A stretch of DNA of 64,000 bases, from contig JALGQZ010000005.1 of the NCBI GenBank assembly GCA_023105745.1, positions 62,362,019-62,426,018 of the forward strand. Direction: 5' to 3'. A program made the translations under genes and the position numbers. Positions 13,234 to 24,586 of the stretch are shown here, piece by piece (the stretch's first letter is position 1; each line of letters begins with the position of its first letter). This stretch comes from Austropuccinia psidii (Eukaryota; Basidiomycota; Pucciniomycetes; Pucciniales; Sphaerophragmiaceae). A model generated the notes under the pieces. It was not told where the DNA came from. It made no database searches and saw only the letters and a list, made by a program, of their open reading frames with translations.

Positions 13234-14848
13234 TGTCACAACCACAAAGATTGACCCTGCTCCATGGGGGTTGTGGCAATTCTAAACTAGAACAACGTTG
13301 GGGCCAATTGGCCACACCATATCATTCATGGCCAATTGGTCCCCTCTGGGGCTCTATGGCCATTTGGCCATAACACCTTTTCTTTGGCCATTACTGGCCA
13401 CCATCATCATTTATAGCCTCAAGACATATCCTGCCCTCATTGGCCTCCTTGGCCAATTTCCTTATCCCCAACCCCCAGGCCTTTATCTTTGAGTTTGGGC
13501 ATGGGGGTCCTTTTGTCTTCTAGGGGCCTCCAGGCCCCCCTTGCCATCACCTTTGGTTTTGGGCCACCCCCTTTCATTAGGGGGGTTTAGGCCTTTTAGG
13601 CCCCGTATGGCTTCTATGGCTCGTTGGCCGCGGTCCGCGGTTTGTAGGCCAAAAGGGGGCAACCATCTAGCCCCCAAGGCCAGGTGGGTCCCAAACCACA
13701 ATTGGACCCACCTGAGCCAATTTTGGCCACCAATCTGGCCAAGAAACCCCTTGGATACCAATTTGGCCATAAATCCCGTAGGACCCAATTTTTGCCATGG
13801 ACCATTATTCCAGCCATGGCCTCTGGCAGCCACCTGAGGCCACCAGCTCAGCTCAGACAGCCTTTCGCCCAACTTAAGGGGAATTCTTCCAATTCCTCCA
13901 TGCACCCCGTACTCAAAGTTGCAGGAGTGGTGCATATATGGTATTATATACCATTATGCACCATTTTTGCTCAGCAATTCAATGGTGACGTTTTCAGGAC
14001 CAAATTCCACAATTCCAAATCAAGGTCCCAAAATCCAACGCCCATTTCAAAGGAGGATTCTTCAACTCATCAGTCTGGCAATCCATGGTGGCAATCAGAA
14101 GACCATTCAAGGATCCCAATCACCTGGCCCTGCAGGAGTTGGGTGGCAATTCCATTCAGGATTATTCTAAGGGAATTCTCAGAGGTGATACAGTCTTTCA
14201 ATCAGTTGTCAAGGCCTCAAGTATTTCAATACTCCTCGGACAACTCAATGGGTCCATACAGGCATCAATCAAGCAACCTGTATGTCCTTCGCCCAAGTGG
14301 GCCAATTTAATCTTCCACTGTTGGAATTCAATCACACATTTCATTTTCAAGATGGCCCAAACTGTATTAGCCCAATTCAGCCAATACTGCTGGTGATCCA
14401 CCTTCCAGGATCAGTCTTTCAGTTTTTCACATATACTGGCCACCTTTCAGCACCTGGGGACTTTTTCCCCAGTTAATTAATATATTGGATTTATTTTTAT
14501 CTTTATTTTCTTTTACCTTATTAAAGTTAATACTTATAATCTTAAGTCAGTCATGAGCACCCTTTCTCTTTTTCTTCCTTGCCTGTTGGTGGATATTGGT
14601 GGTCATATCCTTTACTAATTCCATTCCTTTTCTGGCAGGTTGAAACAGTGAATTGAGGATTCACTTGGTTGGCTTCTTGGCCTTTGGCTTCTTATTCTTT
14701 TCTTTTATCTTTGGCCTACTTGTCTTTTCCATTCTTCTTTTTTAAAGAACTTAACTCTTTATTATTCCTTTATCTTTTGGAGCCCTCCAAGTGAGCTCTT
14801 GATTCCTGAGTGCCAGGCCCTCTTGCTTCCATAAGAGCCCCTGTGACA
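13234..14848 (+). repeat. Element A 5' LTR
   Basis: The LTR starts TGTCACAACCACAAAG and ends CCCCTGTGACA, so its ends form the inverted repeat TGTCACA / TGTGACA. The start matches the 3' copy at 31142. From about 13290 to 13830 it is strikingly GC-rich and full of GGCC-centred palindromes such as GGCCAATTGGCC, plus CCGCGGTCCGCGG near 13628. Open frames on both strands here are side effects of that composition. No clear primer binding site beginning TGG follows at 14849. Confidence 0.85.
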
Positions 14849-15586
14849 TTACATTAATTAACTCATACTTTCTTTCATTCTATTCATTCATTATTCATCA
14901 TTTTATTTATTCATTCTTCCTCAATTTCATTCATTCATCAAAATTATGACTCTTTAACGCTTATGAATTTAATGATTTTTTGTCACCTCTCAATTTTCTC
15001 TCATTCATTCTTCATTTTGAAAATTGAAAGTTGACACAATTTTATTTTTGTTATCTTTTTCAATCTCAATTTCAATCAGAATCAATCTCATTTTTATCTT
15101 TAATTCAAGTGTCATATCATTTTGATTTTCAGATTATTCCTGAGATTGTTCAGACATGTTCTTCATATCAGGCTTCAATTTGACTTATTCCTCAAGAATT
15201 TTGATTTTCAGGAAGAATTCACTTGATAATTTATTTGATTGACTAATTTGATATATTTGAAATTGACTTCAAGAAAATAGACTGACCTGAAGATTTTCAT
15301 TGATTTTGCTGAATTTCACATCAAGAATTGACATAAATTGATTTTGACTCAAGAATTCATTTGACTGATTGATTCTCTCTGCAAGACTTGATTTTTTATT
15401 GATTTTATTGACTTCAAGATTTTCATTGATATTGATTTTGACTTCAAGACTCATTTGATTTTGGTTGATTGACGTACCTGAAGATTTTAATTGATTCATT
15501 GATTTCCTCAAGATTTGATTGTTGACTATGTACTTCAAGAAAATTTTAATTTTCTTCATTTATTTTAATTTTTTATTCCTGAAATC
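14849..15586 (+). other. Element A leader region
   Basis: This AT-rich untranslated stretch lies between the 5' LTR and gag. From about 15230 to 15540 it is made of degenerate repeats of words such as GACTTCAAGA, GATTTTCATTGATTTT and TTGATTTTGACT. No start codon with a long frame precedes the gag ATG at 15587. Confidence 0.6.
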
Positions 15587-16921
15587 ATGCCCGTTGAACA
15601 TTCACCTCCTGCAAGACAAACCAGATCTCAGGCCAGAGCTCAAGCTGCTCTTACTCCAACTCCAAGAGTTCCTCTTGATGGCACCCCAGCAATTCCTCAA
15701 CTGAAGGCCCAATTGGATAGAGGACCCCACATGGAAGGAGCAGCACCATCCAGGAAGGAAGGAAGAGGGCCAAGAAGATCAATTTCATTATCAGGAGTGG
15801 TTGGCGGTTTTCCAGGACTTTCATGAACCAGTATCGAGTTTCAAGGTGAAGAGGGTGATGAGGAGGAGGAGAATTCTGTGGAAGAGGAAGAGTCTGATGG
15901 TACTGAAGGTGTCGCTGCTCCTGTGGGGGCATGCCAAAGTATTGGAGGACCAACTATAGCCCAGTCTGATCAACCTGTCTCTCATCAATCTGAACCATCT
16001 GTATTGGCCATTATGCAGCAGATGACTCTAATGATGGCCAATCTTCAAGAAGCTTCTTCTTCTGTATTCTCAAGACCACCCGCCTTCAAGACTACATCTA
16101 TGAAGGCAGCAGAATGCTTTGATGGGACTCAGCGCTTCAAAGTCAGAAGCTTCCTTTAGTCATGCCAATTAATTTTTCATAACAATCCGGCAAACTTCTC
16201 TCAAGACAGAAAGAAGGTCCTTTATGCCACTTCATTTCTCATTGGCAGGGCTTCAAAATGGATTTAGCCTTATCTTTCCAATCTCACCAATCAAGACTCC
16301 AATTACCTTCTCAACTCTTGGCCTTTATTTGAATCTCAACCCTTCACTCTATTTCGTGACCCAAATGAAGTCAGAAAAGCTGAAGCAGAATTGGATTCAC
16401 TAAGAATGAAGAAAGGTGGCCATGTTTCACTATACATAGCCAATTTCAGGAGTTTGGTTTCAAGAATTGGGGATTGGGGTGAAAGGGCTCTAATTCATCA
16501 TTTCAGGCAGGGATTGCCATCCAGGATATTGGATCAATTGGCCTCCTGTCCTTCAAAAATTGATTGTCTTCAAGACTTAATGGATGTTACCCTGGAACTT
16601 GATACCAGGTACCATGAAAGGCAAAAGGAGAAGAATCACTATCAAGAGAAGAGACTTGAAGCCCCAAGATCAAGCACCTCTTGTCCTCAAAATTCTTCAA
16701 GTTCATGTCATAAGAAGAAGAAGAATTTTCAGAAGAGGGACAAGCCCCATTCTGCTTTGTTGAATAAGGACTTCAGGCTCATGAACTCTGAAAAAGAAAG
16801 AAGAATCAAAGAGGGTCTTTGTACCTATTTTGGTGGGAAGCATAGTCTTGAGTCTTGTTTCAAAAGACCTTAAAACAAGCTTACCAAACCTTCAGGCCAA
16901 TTTCCCAGCCAGGGAAAAGCC
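15587..16921 (+). pseudogene. Element A gag, broken
   Basis: Gag is the structural protein that packages retrotransposon RNA. One continuous plus-strand frame starts at ATG 15587 (MPVEHSPPARQTRSQARAQ) and is interrupted by TGA 15824, TAG 16157, TAG 16265 and TAA 16871 before a final TGA at about 16919. The frame stays protein-like across every stop: an acidic patch (EEEENSVEEEES), a gag capsid-like block (about 16080-16620, with LDSLRMKKGGHVSLYIANFR) and a Lys-rich tail. The C-terminal zinc knuckle reads LCTYFGGKHSLESC, so the second cysteine of the CX2CX4HX4C motif is a phenylalanine. The stops and the lost cysteine show a dead copy. Pol follows in the -1 frame. Confidence 0.85.
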
Positions 16922-19415
16922 TGAGTGGAGACCATGTTGTGTTCAATGGTCCTCACAGTTTTCCTTCCAGAGCACAATTGTACATTCTGAATACTGGTGT
17001 CAAGAATTCTCTTTCTGATGTTTTTTACAGTATTCTCATTGATTCTGGTGCTACACACTCATTTATTGCAAAGCAGTTTGTTCACAAGTACTCATTGACT
17101 ACGTCAGAGCTTCCAGAGAAGATTCCTATCATCATTTTGGACTCCTCTGAGTCCCCTTCCTTATTTTTGACTCACCATACTAAATATATGGTTGAGCTCC
17201 CTTCCTTCCGAAGCTTTGAATGGGACTTTTTTGTCATTGATACTCCCAAGGGAGAAGGCCTCATATTGGGCTTTGACTTTCTAAATCATTTTAAGCCTTC
17301 TATTGATTGGAGGAAAGGGCTGATCACCTTTAATGCTGGTCATGAGGACTATTCTGATCCTTCCAAATCTGTCCATGATGACTTTTCTTCTTCCAAATCA
17401 TGTGCAGCTCTGGTTGGTGATTCTAGAACACCATCATTTCCAGCTTCTGTCCATATTCCTTCCCTTAATTCCCATCAGTCATTACTATCCTCTAGAGATG
17501 AAGTCTTCAAAGAGATTCAAGATGTTGGAGAAGATAATTCTGTATCTTCACTCCATCTCTTCATTGGGAATATGGACCTTCCTCCTCCATGTTATCATGA
17601 CTCCCTGGAGGAGTTGTGGGATGAAGAGGAAGAGCCAGAAGAAGTGGAAACCGTGTTGAAGGTTGTCCCGTCTGTCTATCACCAATATTTGGATTTATTC
17701 TCCAAGGTGAAAGCAGAAAAGCTTCCTCCTCACTGTGCCTGTGATCATCATATTGAGCTGGAGGGGTCTCTACCTCCAGTTGGGGTCATATACTCTTTAT
17801 CCAAACAAGAGTCAGATAAACTCAGGGCCTACATTTCAGAAAATGTAGAGAAAGGTTTCATCTGGCCAAGCTCCTCTTCAACAGGAGCACCTGTCCTGTT
17901 TGTCAAAAAGAAAGATGGTGGCCTCTGTTTGTGTGTTGATTACTGCAAACTCAATGCTGTTACTAGGAAGAACAAGTATCCTGTTACTCCTATGAATCAG
18001 CTTCTCAAAGTTGTTAATGGTTCTTCTATCTTCTCCAAGATTGATTTGCGTGGTGCATATAACCTGCTCAGAATCAAGGAGGGTGATGAATATTTGACAT
18101 GCTTCAGAACTAAATATGGAGGTTTTGAGTACTTGGTTATGCCATTTGGGCTCACCAATGCTCCTGCCTCTTTTCAGAACCTTGTCAATGCTATTTTCCA
18201 AGATATCCTTGATTTTTATTTTGTGGTTTATTTGGATGACATTATGGTCTTTTCCAAATCTGAGGAATAACATGTCACTCATGTGTCCACTGTTCTTTCC
18301 AGACTCAGAGCCAATAACCTTTTTTCTAAGGCTTCAAAGTGCCTTTTGCATGTTTCTAGTTTACAATATCTTGGTTATGTTGTTCCTTCTGAAGGCCTCA
18401 AGATGTACCAAGCAAATGTCCAACAGATTCTCAATTGGCCACCTCCAAGAAACCTCAAAGCTCTTCAACCCTTCCTTGGCCTTGCCGCTTTCTACCGCCG
18501 CTTCATCAAGAATTATTCAAAGAAGAACAGTTCACTTACCAGTTACCTCAAGAAAGATTCCTGTTTCCCCCTCAATGAGGAAGCTGTTAGTCAGTTTAAC
18601 CAACTCAAAGAGGCTTTTAGCACCGCTCCAATCCTGTCCCACTTCAATCCTTCAATTCCCACCATTGTAGAGACCGATGCATCCAATTATGCCTTGGGTG
18701 CTGTACTGAGTCAGGTCTCTGACTCAGGAAAACATCCCATTGCATTTGACAGCCGCAAGCCTATTCCAGCAGAGGTCAACTATGAGATTCATGACAAGGA
18801 ACTCCTTGGCATAGTCTGGGCTGTCAAGCGCTGGAGGGCTTTTCTCCTGTCTCTTTCTTCCCCTTTTGCAGTTCTCACCAATCACTCTTCCCTTCAATAC
18901 TTCATGTCATCAGAAGTCCTTACTCGCCATCAAGCCTGTTGGGCAGATTTCCTTTCTGGATTTCATTTCTCACTCACTTACCTCCCTGGCCACCTAGGTA
19001 CTCTTCCAGATGCCTTATCACATTGGGACAACGTCTATCTGGAGAGGGGGGAGGATTTAATCAGCAAGAATCCAATGAATTTTCAACAACTCATGAAGCA
19101 AGATGAAGTTCAACCCTCAAGATATTTTTCAGTCAAGTTGGAATCTTTTTCAAATTTGATTTACTCAATTCAGAAGAAATTATGGCAAGATTCTCAGTAC
19201 AAAGTATCCTTCAAGAATTGGGCAAAGGTAAATCCATTCAGGAGTTTTCTCTTGATTCCTCTTCCCAACTTCTTCTCTTCAAAGATAAGGTGGTGGTCCC
19301 GAATGACCCCACAATTCAACTCAGCATTCTTCAAAAGCGTCCCAATTCTCCTCTAGCTGGACACCCTGGCCAAGAGAAGACTCTCAAACTTGTCAAGCGG
19401 GACTTCCACTGGAAT
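16855..19415 (+). pseudogene. Element A pol part 1: protease, RT, RNase H, integrase start
   Basis: This frame carries an aspartic protease (ILIDSGATHSF near 17040), reverse transcriptase (VDYCKLNAVTRKNKYP, MPFGLTNAPASFQ and the YLDD active site near 18230) and RNase H (ETDASNYALGAV near 18670, HDKELLGIVWAVKRWR near 18790). A TAA at 18268 interrupts RT just after YLDD. In RNase H the usual TDH triplet reads TNH near 18875, removing a catalytic aspartate. A frameshift near 19200 moves the reading to another frame, which continues into the integrase zinc-binding region (HPGQEKTLKLVKRDFHWN) and stops where element B is inserted. The remainder is at 29542-30724. Confidence 0.88.
19411..19415. repeat. 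Target-site duplication of element B (left), GGAAT
   Basis: GGAAT lies directly before the B LTR terminus TGTCAGGG and is repeated at 29537-29541 directly after the other terminus. A 5-bp duplication is typical of Ty3/Gypsy integrases. Confidence 0.95.
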
Positions 19416-20917
19416 TGTCAGGGTGAGTCTATGTAGTAGCTTAAAAATAGTAAATACAGGCTAGTACTATGACTGTGACACGTCAAAATAAATAAAAAAT
19501 GAAACCTTCAGGTCCTACTGCTACGTGGTAACAGTGGTGATGAGTCTATTGAGGACCTGGGTTGCAATGCTCTAATATCTTTGACTGTAAAGAAACACTA
19601 AAATAATTATATTTTAATTATATCTCTAATAATTCTAAGGACACTACTGATGAATAAAAGTCTTGTCATGTAAGAATATTGGTAAGGTAAGATAAGATAA
19701 GGGGTTTTCAAGGGAAAAACCCTTCTTTTTATATCTTTCAAGACTGTCAAGAGTTATTAACTCTTCACACGTCAGAGGAGTGAAAATTTTCACTCCAGTG
19801 GTCAGTCTGTGGTTCTGGATCCTCAATTCTGAAGTCAATATAGACAGAATTGTGGTTTTGGAACCACAAATGATCATTCTGGATCAATACAGGGTGAAAA
19901 AACTGTTCACCTGCCACGTCAGCACTTGGGTGACGTTGTTCTGGTGTCTGTATGATCAATATTAGTCATTCTGGGCGGGTTTAAGCTTTAAACAACCATT
20001 ATTTTAAGTATCAAGACTGTACTGGTTGGTACAGGTTTGGTACAGACCAGTATTGGTCAAAATATTTCCAACCAAGATATCTCAGTCAGTTTTTGAGATA
20101 TCAAGAACCCAAGAGCACAGAATTGAAGGGATTAATGAGCTCTTCAATTTGGTATGCTTCATGTTTACCCTTCTTGCAAATAGCAAAAGCTATAAGGGTT
20201 TTAAGTTTTTGGATGTAATTTTGTACATCAGTATGAGGCTTCAAAAACTTCCATGCTAGATATCTTCTTCAATTTGGAAGATATCTGTAATCTGATGGTA
20301 CAGTTTTGTAGGGCTTGATTAGCTCTACAGTTTGGTATATTACACTGTACAGTTGTATGAGTGTATGCAAAAGATACAGGGGTTTGTTTATTTTCTTATT
20401 TTCAGAATATCTGTATTTTGGTTATTAAACCTTTGAACCAAGATCCCTCAGTCAATTTAAGAGATACAGAGGTCTAAGGTGTCTAAAACTAAAGCTCTTG
20501 TTGAGATCTTTAATTTGGTTATACTTTTGTACAGTTTTGTACAAGCCCTCTTTGACTTTCAGGGGGACTTGGTTTTGAAAATGAGGTTATATGGTATCTC
20601 CAGTTGTAGTGGTGTTACAACAACATGGATGATATCATTGTGTAGCTCTCTATGTGAGCTTTAAGAAAAATACCGTTTTGGTATAGGATAGCTTAAATAT
20701 GCATAAGTTAGATGAGAGGTGAAAATAAGGGTTTTGACTTGTTTATTCTCCTCTAGGTTTCCTTATTCTGTTTGGATAAGGTTGGTGTTTAATGTAAGAG
20801 TATTGTTTTCTCTTAATTATTACCTGTATTGACTATGTTTTTTCAATACTTGTCATACCATTATTTATGGTATGTTGGATGTCATGCTAGTGCTCTGTTT
20901 TGAGTCACAGGCTGACA
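19416..20917 (-). repeat. Element B 3' LTR
   Basis: This 1,502-bp LTR begins TGTCAGGGTGAGTCTATG and ends GAGTCACAGGCTGACA in plus-strand order. It is the same length as the copy at 28035-29536. The short frames it contains are duplicated in the other LTR and are not genes. Confidence 0.95.
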
Positions 20918-20928
20918 TACCCTCCCTC
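20918..20928 (-). other. Element B polypurine tract
   Basis: Read on the minus strand this is GAGGGAGGGTA, abutting the 3' LTR terminus TGTCAGC. A purine-rich run here primes plus-strand DNA synthesis in LTR retrotransposons. Confidence 0.8.
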
Positions 20929-20941
20929 AAAAGAAGGCTCA

Positions 20942-23900
20942 TCATTGATGAGACTCTTCAGCCCTCCTGGAGGCTCTGAATCTTCTGAGGTGTATTTGTC
21001 CATCTGGGATTTCTTTCTCAGTTAACCATTTGTCTTTATCTGCTGGTTGATTCTTAAATCTAACCAGGTATTGCCTGTTGTCTTTCCCATTAATTCTTAT
21101 TTTCCTGGCTTTAATGATCTTTTTCACTGGTCCAGGTGAGTCATCTTCCTCTACCAATCTTTCTTGGGTGACTGTCTTCTTTCTGTCAGGAGATTTCTCC
21201 TCATCTGTCTGGTGATAAGGTTTGACCAGGCTCACAGGAAAAACTGGGTGTTTCCTAGAGAACTCTTTGGTCAGGTTGAATTCTACTGCATTCTTTCCTA
21301 TTAATTTAATAATGGTGAATGGTCCTATGAATGAGTCTCTCATCTTCTTGGGTCCTCTTAGGTTGTTGAAGTTAAGAGTTGAGATTAGAACTTGGTCTCC
21401 TTCTTTGAAATCAGGTTCTTGGTGACTTTTATCATATCTCTGTTTGTTATATAATTTGGCTTCAGCCACACATTGCTCTGCTTTTTCACAGGCAGTCTTC
21501 CACATTGTGTGGAAGTCCTTAGCTGTGGGGTGTACTGAGAGGAGGTTCTTCTTCAAGTAGTCTACTGGAAGTAGTGGGTTCCATCCTTTCTCTAATGTGG
21601 CAGGGGATTTTCCTGTCACTGAGTGTACACTTGTGTTGTATGCCAATTGTACAGCTGGTAGGAGGGTTACCCAGTCATGGGTGTATCCCTCATTGTCTTT
21701 ATATTCCATGCCATATGCACAAAACCTCCTAATGATGTCTTCCAATGTTTGGATCATTCTTTCTGCTAGACCATCTGTTTGTGGATGGTAAGCTGTGGAG
21801 AATGCTAGTTTGGTTCCCAGCATCTCATATAGATTGGTCCAAAATTCTGATGTGAATTTAGGGTCTCTGTCACTAATTATAGTTCTTGGGACTCCACAGT
21901 TTGCTATCACATTGTTCCAGAACAATATGGCTGTGTCCATTGCTGTGTCCTCTTTGTGACAGGGGAGACATCTGACACTCTTGCTGTACCTGTCTACTAC
22001 TACTAGGCATGCATTAAAGCTGTCTTTCCCTCCAGGGACCAGGCCTGTTACCCAATCCATGTTTATTATTTCCCAGGGGTGTTTGGGCTCCTCTATACTC
22101 TGGAGTAATCCATATCTTTTGCCATGACTTCTGTTGGCTTTCTGGCATCTGGTACAAGTGTTGATGTATTCACTCAAGTCTTGTTCCCACTTTGGCCACC
22201 AAGCTGTGCTAAAGACTCTTTCTTTAGTTCTCTCTTCACTCATATGTCCCATGTATGGGCAGTCATGGCATTCCTGTAGTATCAGGGAAATATGTTCTCT
22301 ATTTATTATTACCAGGGCACTTGTGTGTTTTTCCCTATGGTATAGTAGATCATCTATCAGGAAAAATCTATTCTCTGTGAAGTTTTTGAGCCATGGGTCT
22401 TCCAATTGGCTTTCTAGTTCAGGACTCCTGTACTTTTGTTTTAATAGTTGTATCAATATACTACACTGTTTGTGTTTATTGTATGATGATTGTACTATGC
22501 TAAAGAACTCTGTGTTCAGATTAGAGGAGCTGATTCCCAGTATGGGTATCTCTTTGCTCTCTCCAAAGCTCTGTGCTGGGTTTGATGGATCATTCCCTAA
22601 TGCCCAGTTTGATAGTTTGAAGTTCTTTCTCTTATCTATCTCCATGCATTGTATGGGTATTTTGGCCCCATTTTCTGGGTCATATGCTGGATTCTCTTGG
22701 TCATTTTTCAGTGGCCACCTGCTGAGGCCATCTGCATTAGTATGACTTCTCCCTTCTTTATAGATGATAGTCATATTCCCTCTATATTCTTGTATGGCTA
22801 TTTGCCACCTAAGCATGTGTCTGTTTGTTGTCTTCATGTTCAACAGTGATTTGAGGGCTGTGCAATCAGTAAAAACTTCAAATACTGCTCCTTCTAAGTA
22901 GTAATGGAGTTTCTCTAATGCCCATACCAAACAGAGACATTCTGTCTGAGTAGCTCCATATCTGGCTTCTGAGTCTTTCAGTTGTCTTGATATATAGCAA
23001 ATTAATCCTTCTTTGGGTATTCCATCCACTAGTTGCCTCTGGTGTAGTGCTGCTCCTAGTCCTTGGCTACATGCTGCATCTATATATAGTTTGAATGGTA
23101 GTTCAAAATCAGGCATCATCAGGACAGGGGCATTGGTCAGTTCATGTTTGATCTTCTCAAATGCATCCCTTCTTTCTTTGGTGATTTCAAAGACTACATC
23201 TTTTGAGCACAGTTTGTATAGGCTACTAGTGATGTGTGCAAAGTTTTTAATGTGGCTTCTGTAGTAACTAGCAAAGCCCAAAAAAGATTGCATTTCCTTA
23301 ATGTTCTTTGGTACTGGTTTCTTCAGTACTGCAGCAACTTTATTTTGGTCTATAGCTAGACTCAAACCTGAAACTTTGTGTCCTAGGGCTAACAGTTCTT
23401 GCTGTCCAAAGTTACATTTTTTAAGAGATATCTTCATGTTGATTGGTGTACATTTTCCAAATATTTTATCAATTTTACTCACATGGTCTTCCCATGTTTC
23501 TGAGTATATTATGATATCATCAATGTACACTACCATCCACCCTTCCATTATTTCATCTTGAAATATGGTATCAATCATCCTCTGAAAATGGGCTGGTGCA
23601 TTCTTAATGCCAAATGGCATTCTAGTATATTCATATATGCCCATATGGCATATAATTCTCAGCAATTTGATGGAATCTGGTTTCACTCCATTCTGGTGGA
23701 AACCTTTCATGCAATCCATTTTTGTAATAAACTTGGCTTTTGCTAGCTTGTCTAGTGCATGTGGTATCCTTGGGATGGGGTACCTGTCTGCTTTGGTGTA
23801 ATTATTCAAAGCCCTGAAGTCACCACATAGTCTGGATTTACCATCATGCCAAGTTATAAGGACTGGTGTAGTGACCTCTACTATCTCATTATGTCCTATT

Positions 23901-24586
23901 TTTCTTATTACGCCCATTTCTGGGAGTTCATTGATATGTTTTTCAATTTCTTTCCTAGTTTCCATGCTGGCTGGGTACAGTGGTCTCCTAAGCATAGGTG
24001 GATATGGTCTTTCTACATCTAGATATAATTCTATATCATGTCCTTTGATTTTTCCTAGTGGTTCATCTCCTATTGCAAAAGCTTCTCTATGTTTTCTCAA
24101 TACTTTCAGTAAGTCGAGTTTCATTTTACTGGTGAGTTGAGTGCCATATTGAGCTTCTTTGAATTCTTCCACTAGTTCTTTCAAGGTGTTATCATTTGTT
24201 ACATGATTTATGTCAAAGGAAAATTTTTTGTCTTTGTTTGTACCTATGGTAAGATATCTGTTTTTACTATTGCAAATATCCATGCCATACATTCTTTGGT
24301 ACTCTGTACCTAGTAAGAATCCTTGTACATGTGCATTTTCTAGAACTACAAATTCAGGTTCCAGTCTGATATTTCCTTTTTGGTGTGGGATAATTATCTC
24401 TTTGATTATTGTCCCCAGTGAGTGCATTTTGCCTGACGCACTTTTAAAGTTTCTAGCTTTTGTTGGTATTATCTCTTCTTCCCATTTGGGGAAGTGTTGT
24501 TTCAAGTATTCTTTTGCCACTATGGAGCAACTTTCTCCTGTGTCAATGATCATTGGGTGTTTACAGTTCTCAATGTAAACTGTCAA
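20942..24586 (-). CDS. pol: Element B pol polyprotein (PR-RT-RH-IN-chromodomain-like)
   Basis: One uninterrupted frame of about 1,214 codons. Approximate residues: protease DTG at 15-17 (MIIDTGESC), RT with FRALNNYT and the YIDD active site near 353, RNase H starting at [10 protein letters not shown] near 503, integrase zinc-binding HHCC at about 780-815 (ending CTRCQK), integrase core aspartates at MDWVTG near 845 and SDRDPKF near 905, glutamate in LAERMIQ near 941, and a chromodomain-like tail near 1160-1205 (QYLVRFKNQ). There is no ATG start: the codon at 24586 is TTG and the frame is open upstream to TAG at 24620-24622. It is in the -1 frame relative to gag and overlaps it by about 37 nt, so expression would need frameshifting. 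In the related element C the protease is in frame with gag, so B's break could also be a mutation. Confidence 0.92.
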   Translation of the reverse strand: MTVYIENCKHPMIIDTGESCSIVAKEYLKQHFPKWEEEIIPTKARNFKSASGKMHSLGTIIKEIIIPHQKGNIRLEPEFVVLENAHVQGFLLGTEYQRMYGMDICNSKNRYLTIGTNKDKKFSFDINHVTNDNTLKELVEEFKEAQYGTQLTSKMKLDLLKVLRKHREAFAIGDEPLGKIKGHDIELYLDVERPYPPMLRRPLYPASMETRKEIEKHINELPEMGVIRKIGHNEIVEVTTPVLITWHDGKSRLCGDFRALNNYTKADRYPIPRIPHALDKLAKAKFITKMDCMKGFHQNGVKPDSIKLLRIICHMGIYEYTRMPFGIKNAPAHFQRMIDTIFQDEIMEGWMVVYIDDIIIYSETWEDHVSKIDKIFGKCTPINMKISLKKCNFGQQELLALGHKVSGLSLAIDQNKVAAVLKKPVPKNIKEMQSFLGFASYYRSHIKNFAHITSSLYKLCSKDVVFEITKERRDAFEKIKHELTNAPVLMMPDFELPFKLYIDAACSQGLGAALHQRQLVDGIPKEGLICYISRQLKDSEARYGATQTECLCLVWALEKLHYYLEGAVFEVFTDCTALKSLLNMKTTNRHMLRWQIAIQEYRGNMTIIYKEGRSHTNADGLSRWPLKNDQENPAYDPENGAKIPIQCMEIDKRKNFKLSNWALGNDPSNPAQSFGESKEIPILGISSSNLNTEFFSIVQSSYNKHKQCSILIQLLKQKYRSPELESQLEDPWLKNFTENRFFLIDDLLYHREKHTSALVIINREHISLILQECHDCPYMGHMSEERTKERVFSTAWWPKWEQDLSEYINTCTRCQKANRSHGKRYGLLQSIEEPKHPWEIINMDWVTGLVPGGKDSFNACLVVVDRYSKSVRCLPCHKEDTAMDTAILFWNNVIANCGVPRTIISDRDPKFTSEFWTNLYEMLGTKLAFSTAYHPQTDGLAERMIQTLEDIIRRFCAYGMEYKDNEGYTHDWVTLLPAVQLAYNTSVHSVTGKSPATLEKGWNPLLPVDYLKKNLLSVHPTAKDFHTMWKTACEKAEQCVAEAKLYNKQRYDKSHQEPDFKEGDQVLISTLNFNNLRGPKKMRDSFIGPFTIIKLIGKNAVEFNLTKEFSRKHPVFPVSLVKPYHQTDEEKSPDRKKTVTQERLVEEDDSPGPVKKIIKARKIRINGKDNRQYLVRFKNQPADKDKWLTEKEIPDGQIHLRRFRASRRAEESHQ

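Noticed and set aside
13483..14401. Open frames of 100-208 codons on both strands in the element A 5' LTR
   Set aside because: They come from the GC-rich palindromic composition, overlap each other, and lie in an LTR.
19644..20664. Small frames of 60-77 codons repeated at 28263-29283
   Set aside because: They are the same sequence in the two LTRs of element B and have no coding features.
22134..22745. A 203-codon plus-strand frame inside element B pol
   Set aside because: It is antisense to an intact RT/RNase H/integrase frame and is explained as a shadow.
24583..24586. Stop-start overlap suggesting coupled gag/pol translation in element B
   Set aside because: The apparent start is TTG and not ATG, so there is no ATGA overlap. 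The frames simply overlap in the -1 direction.
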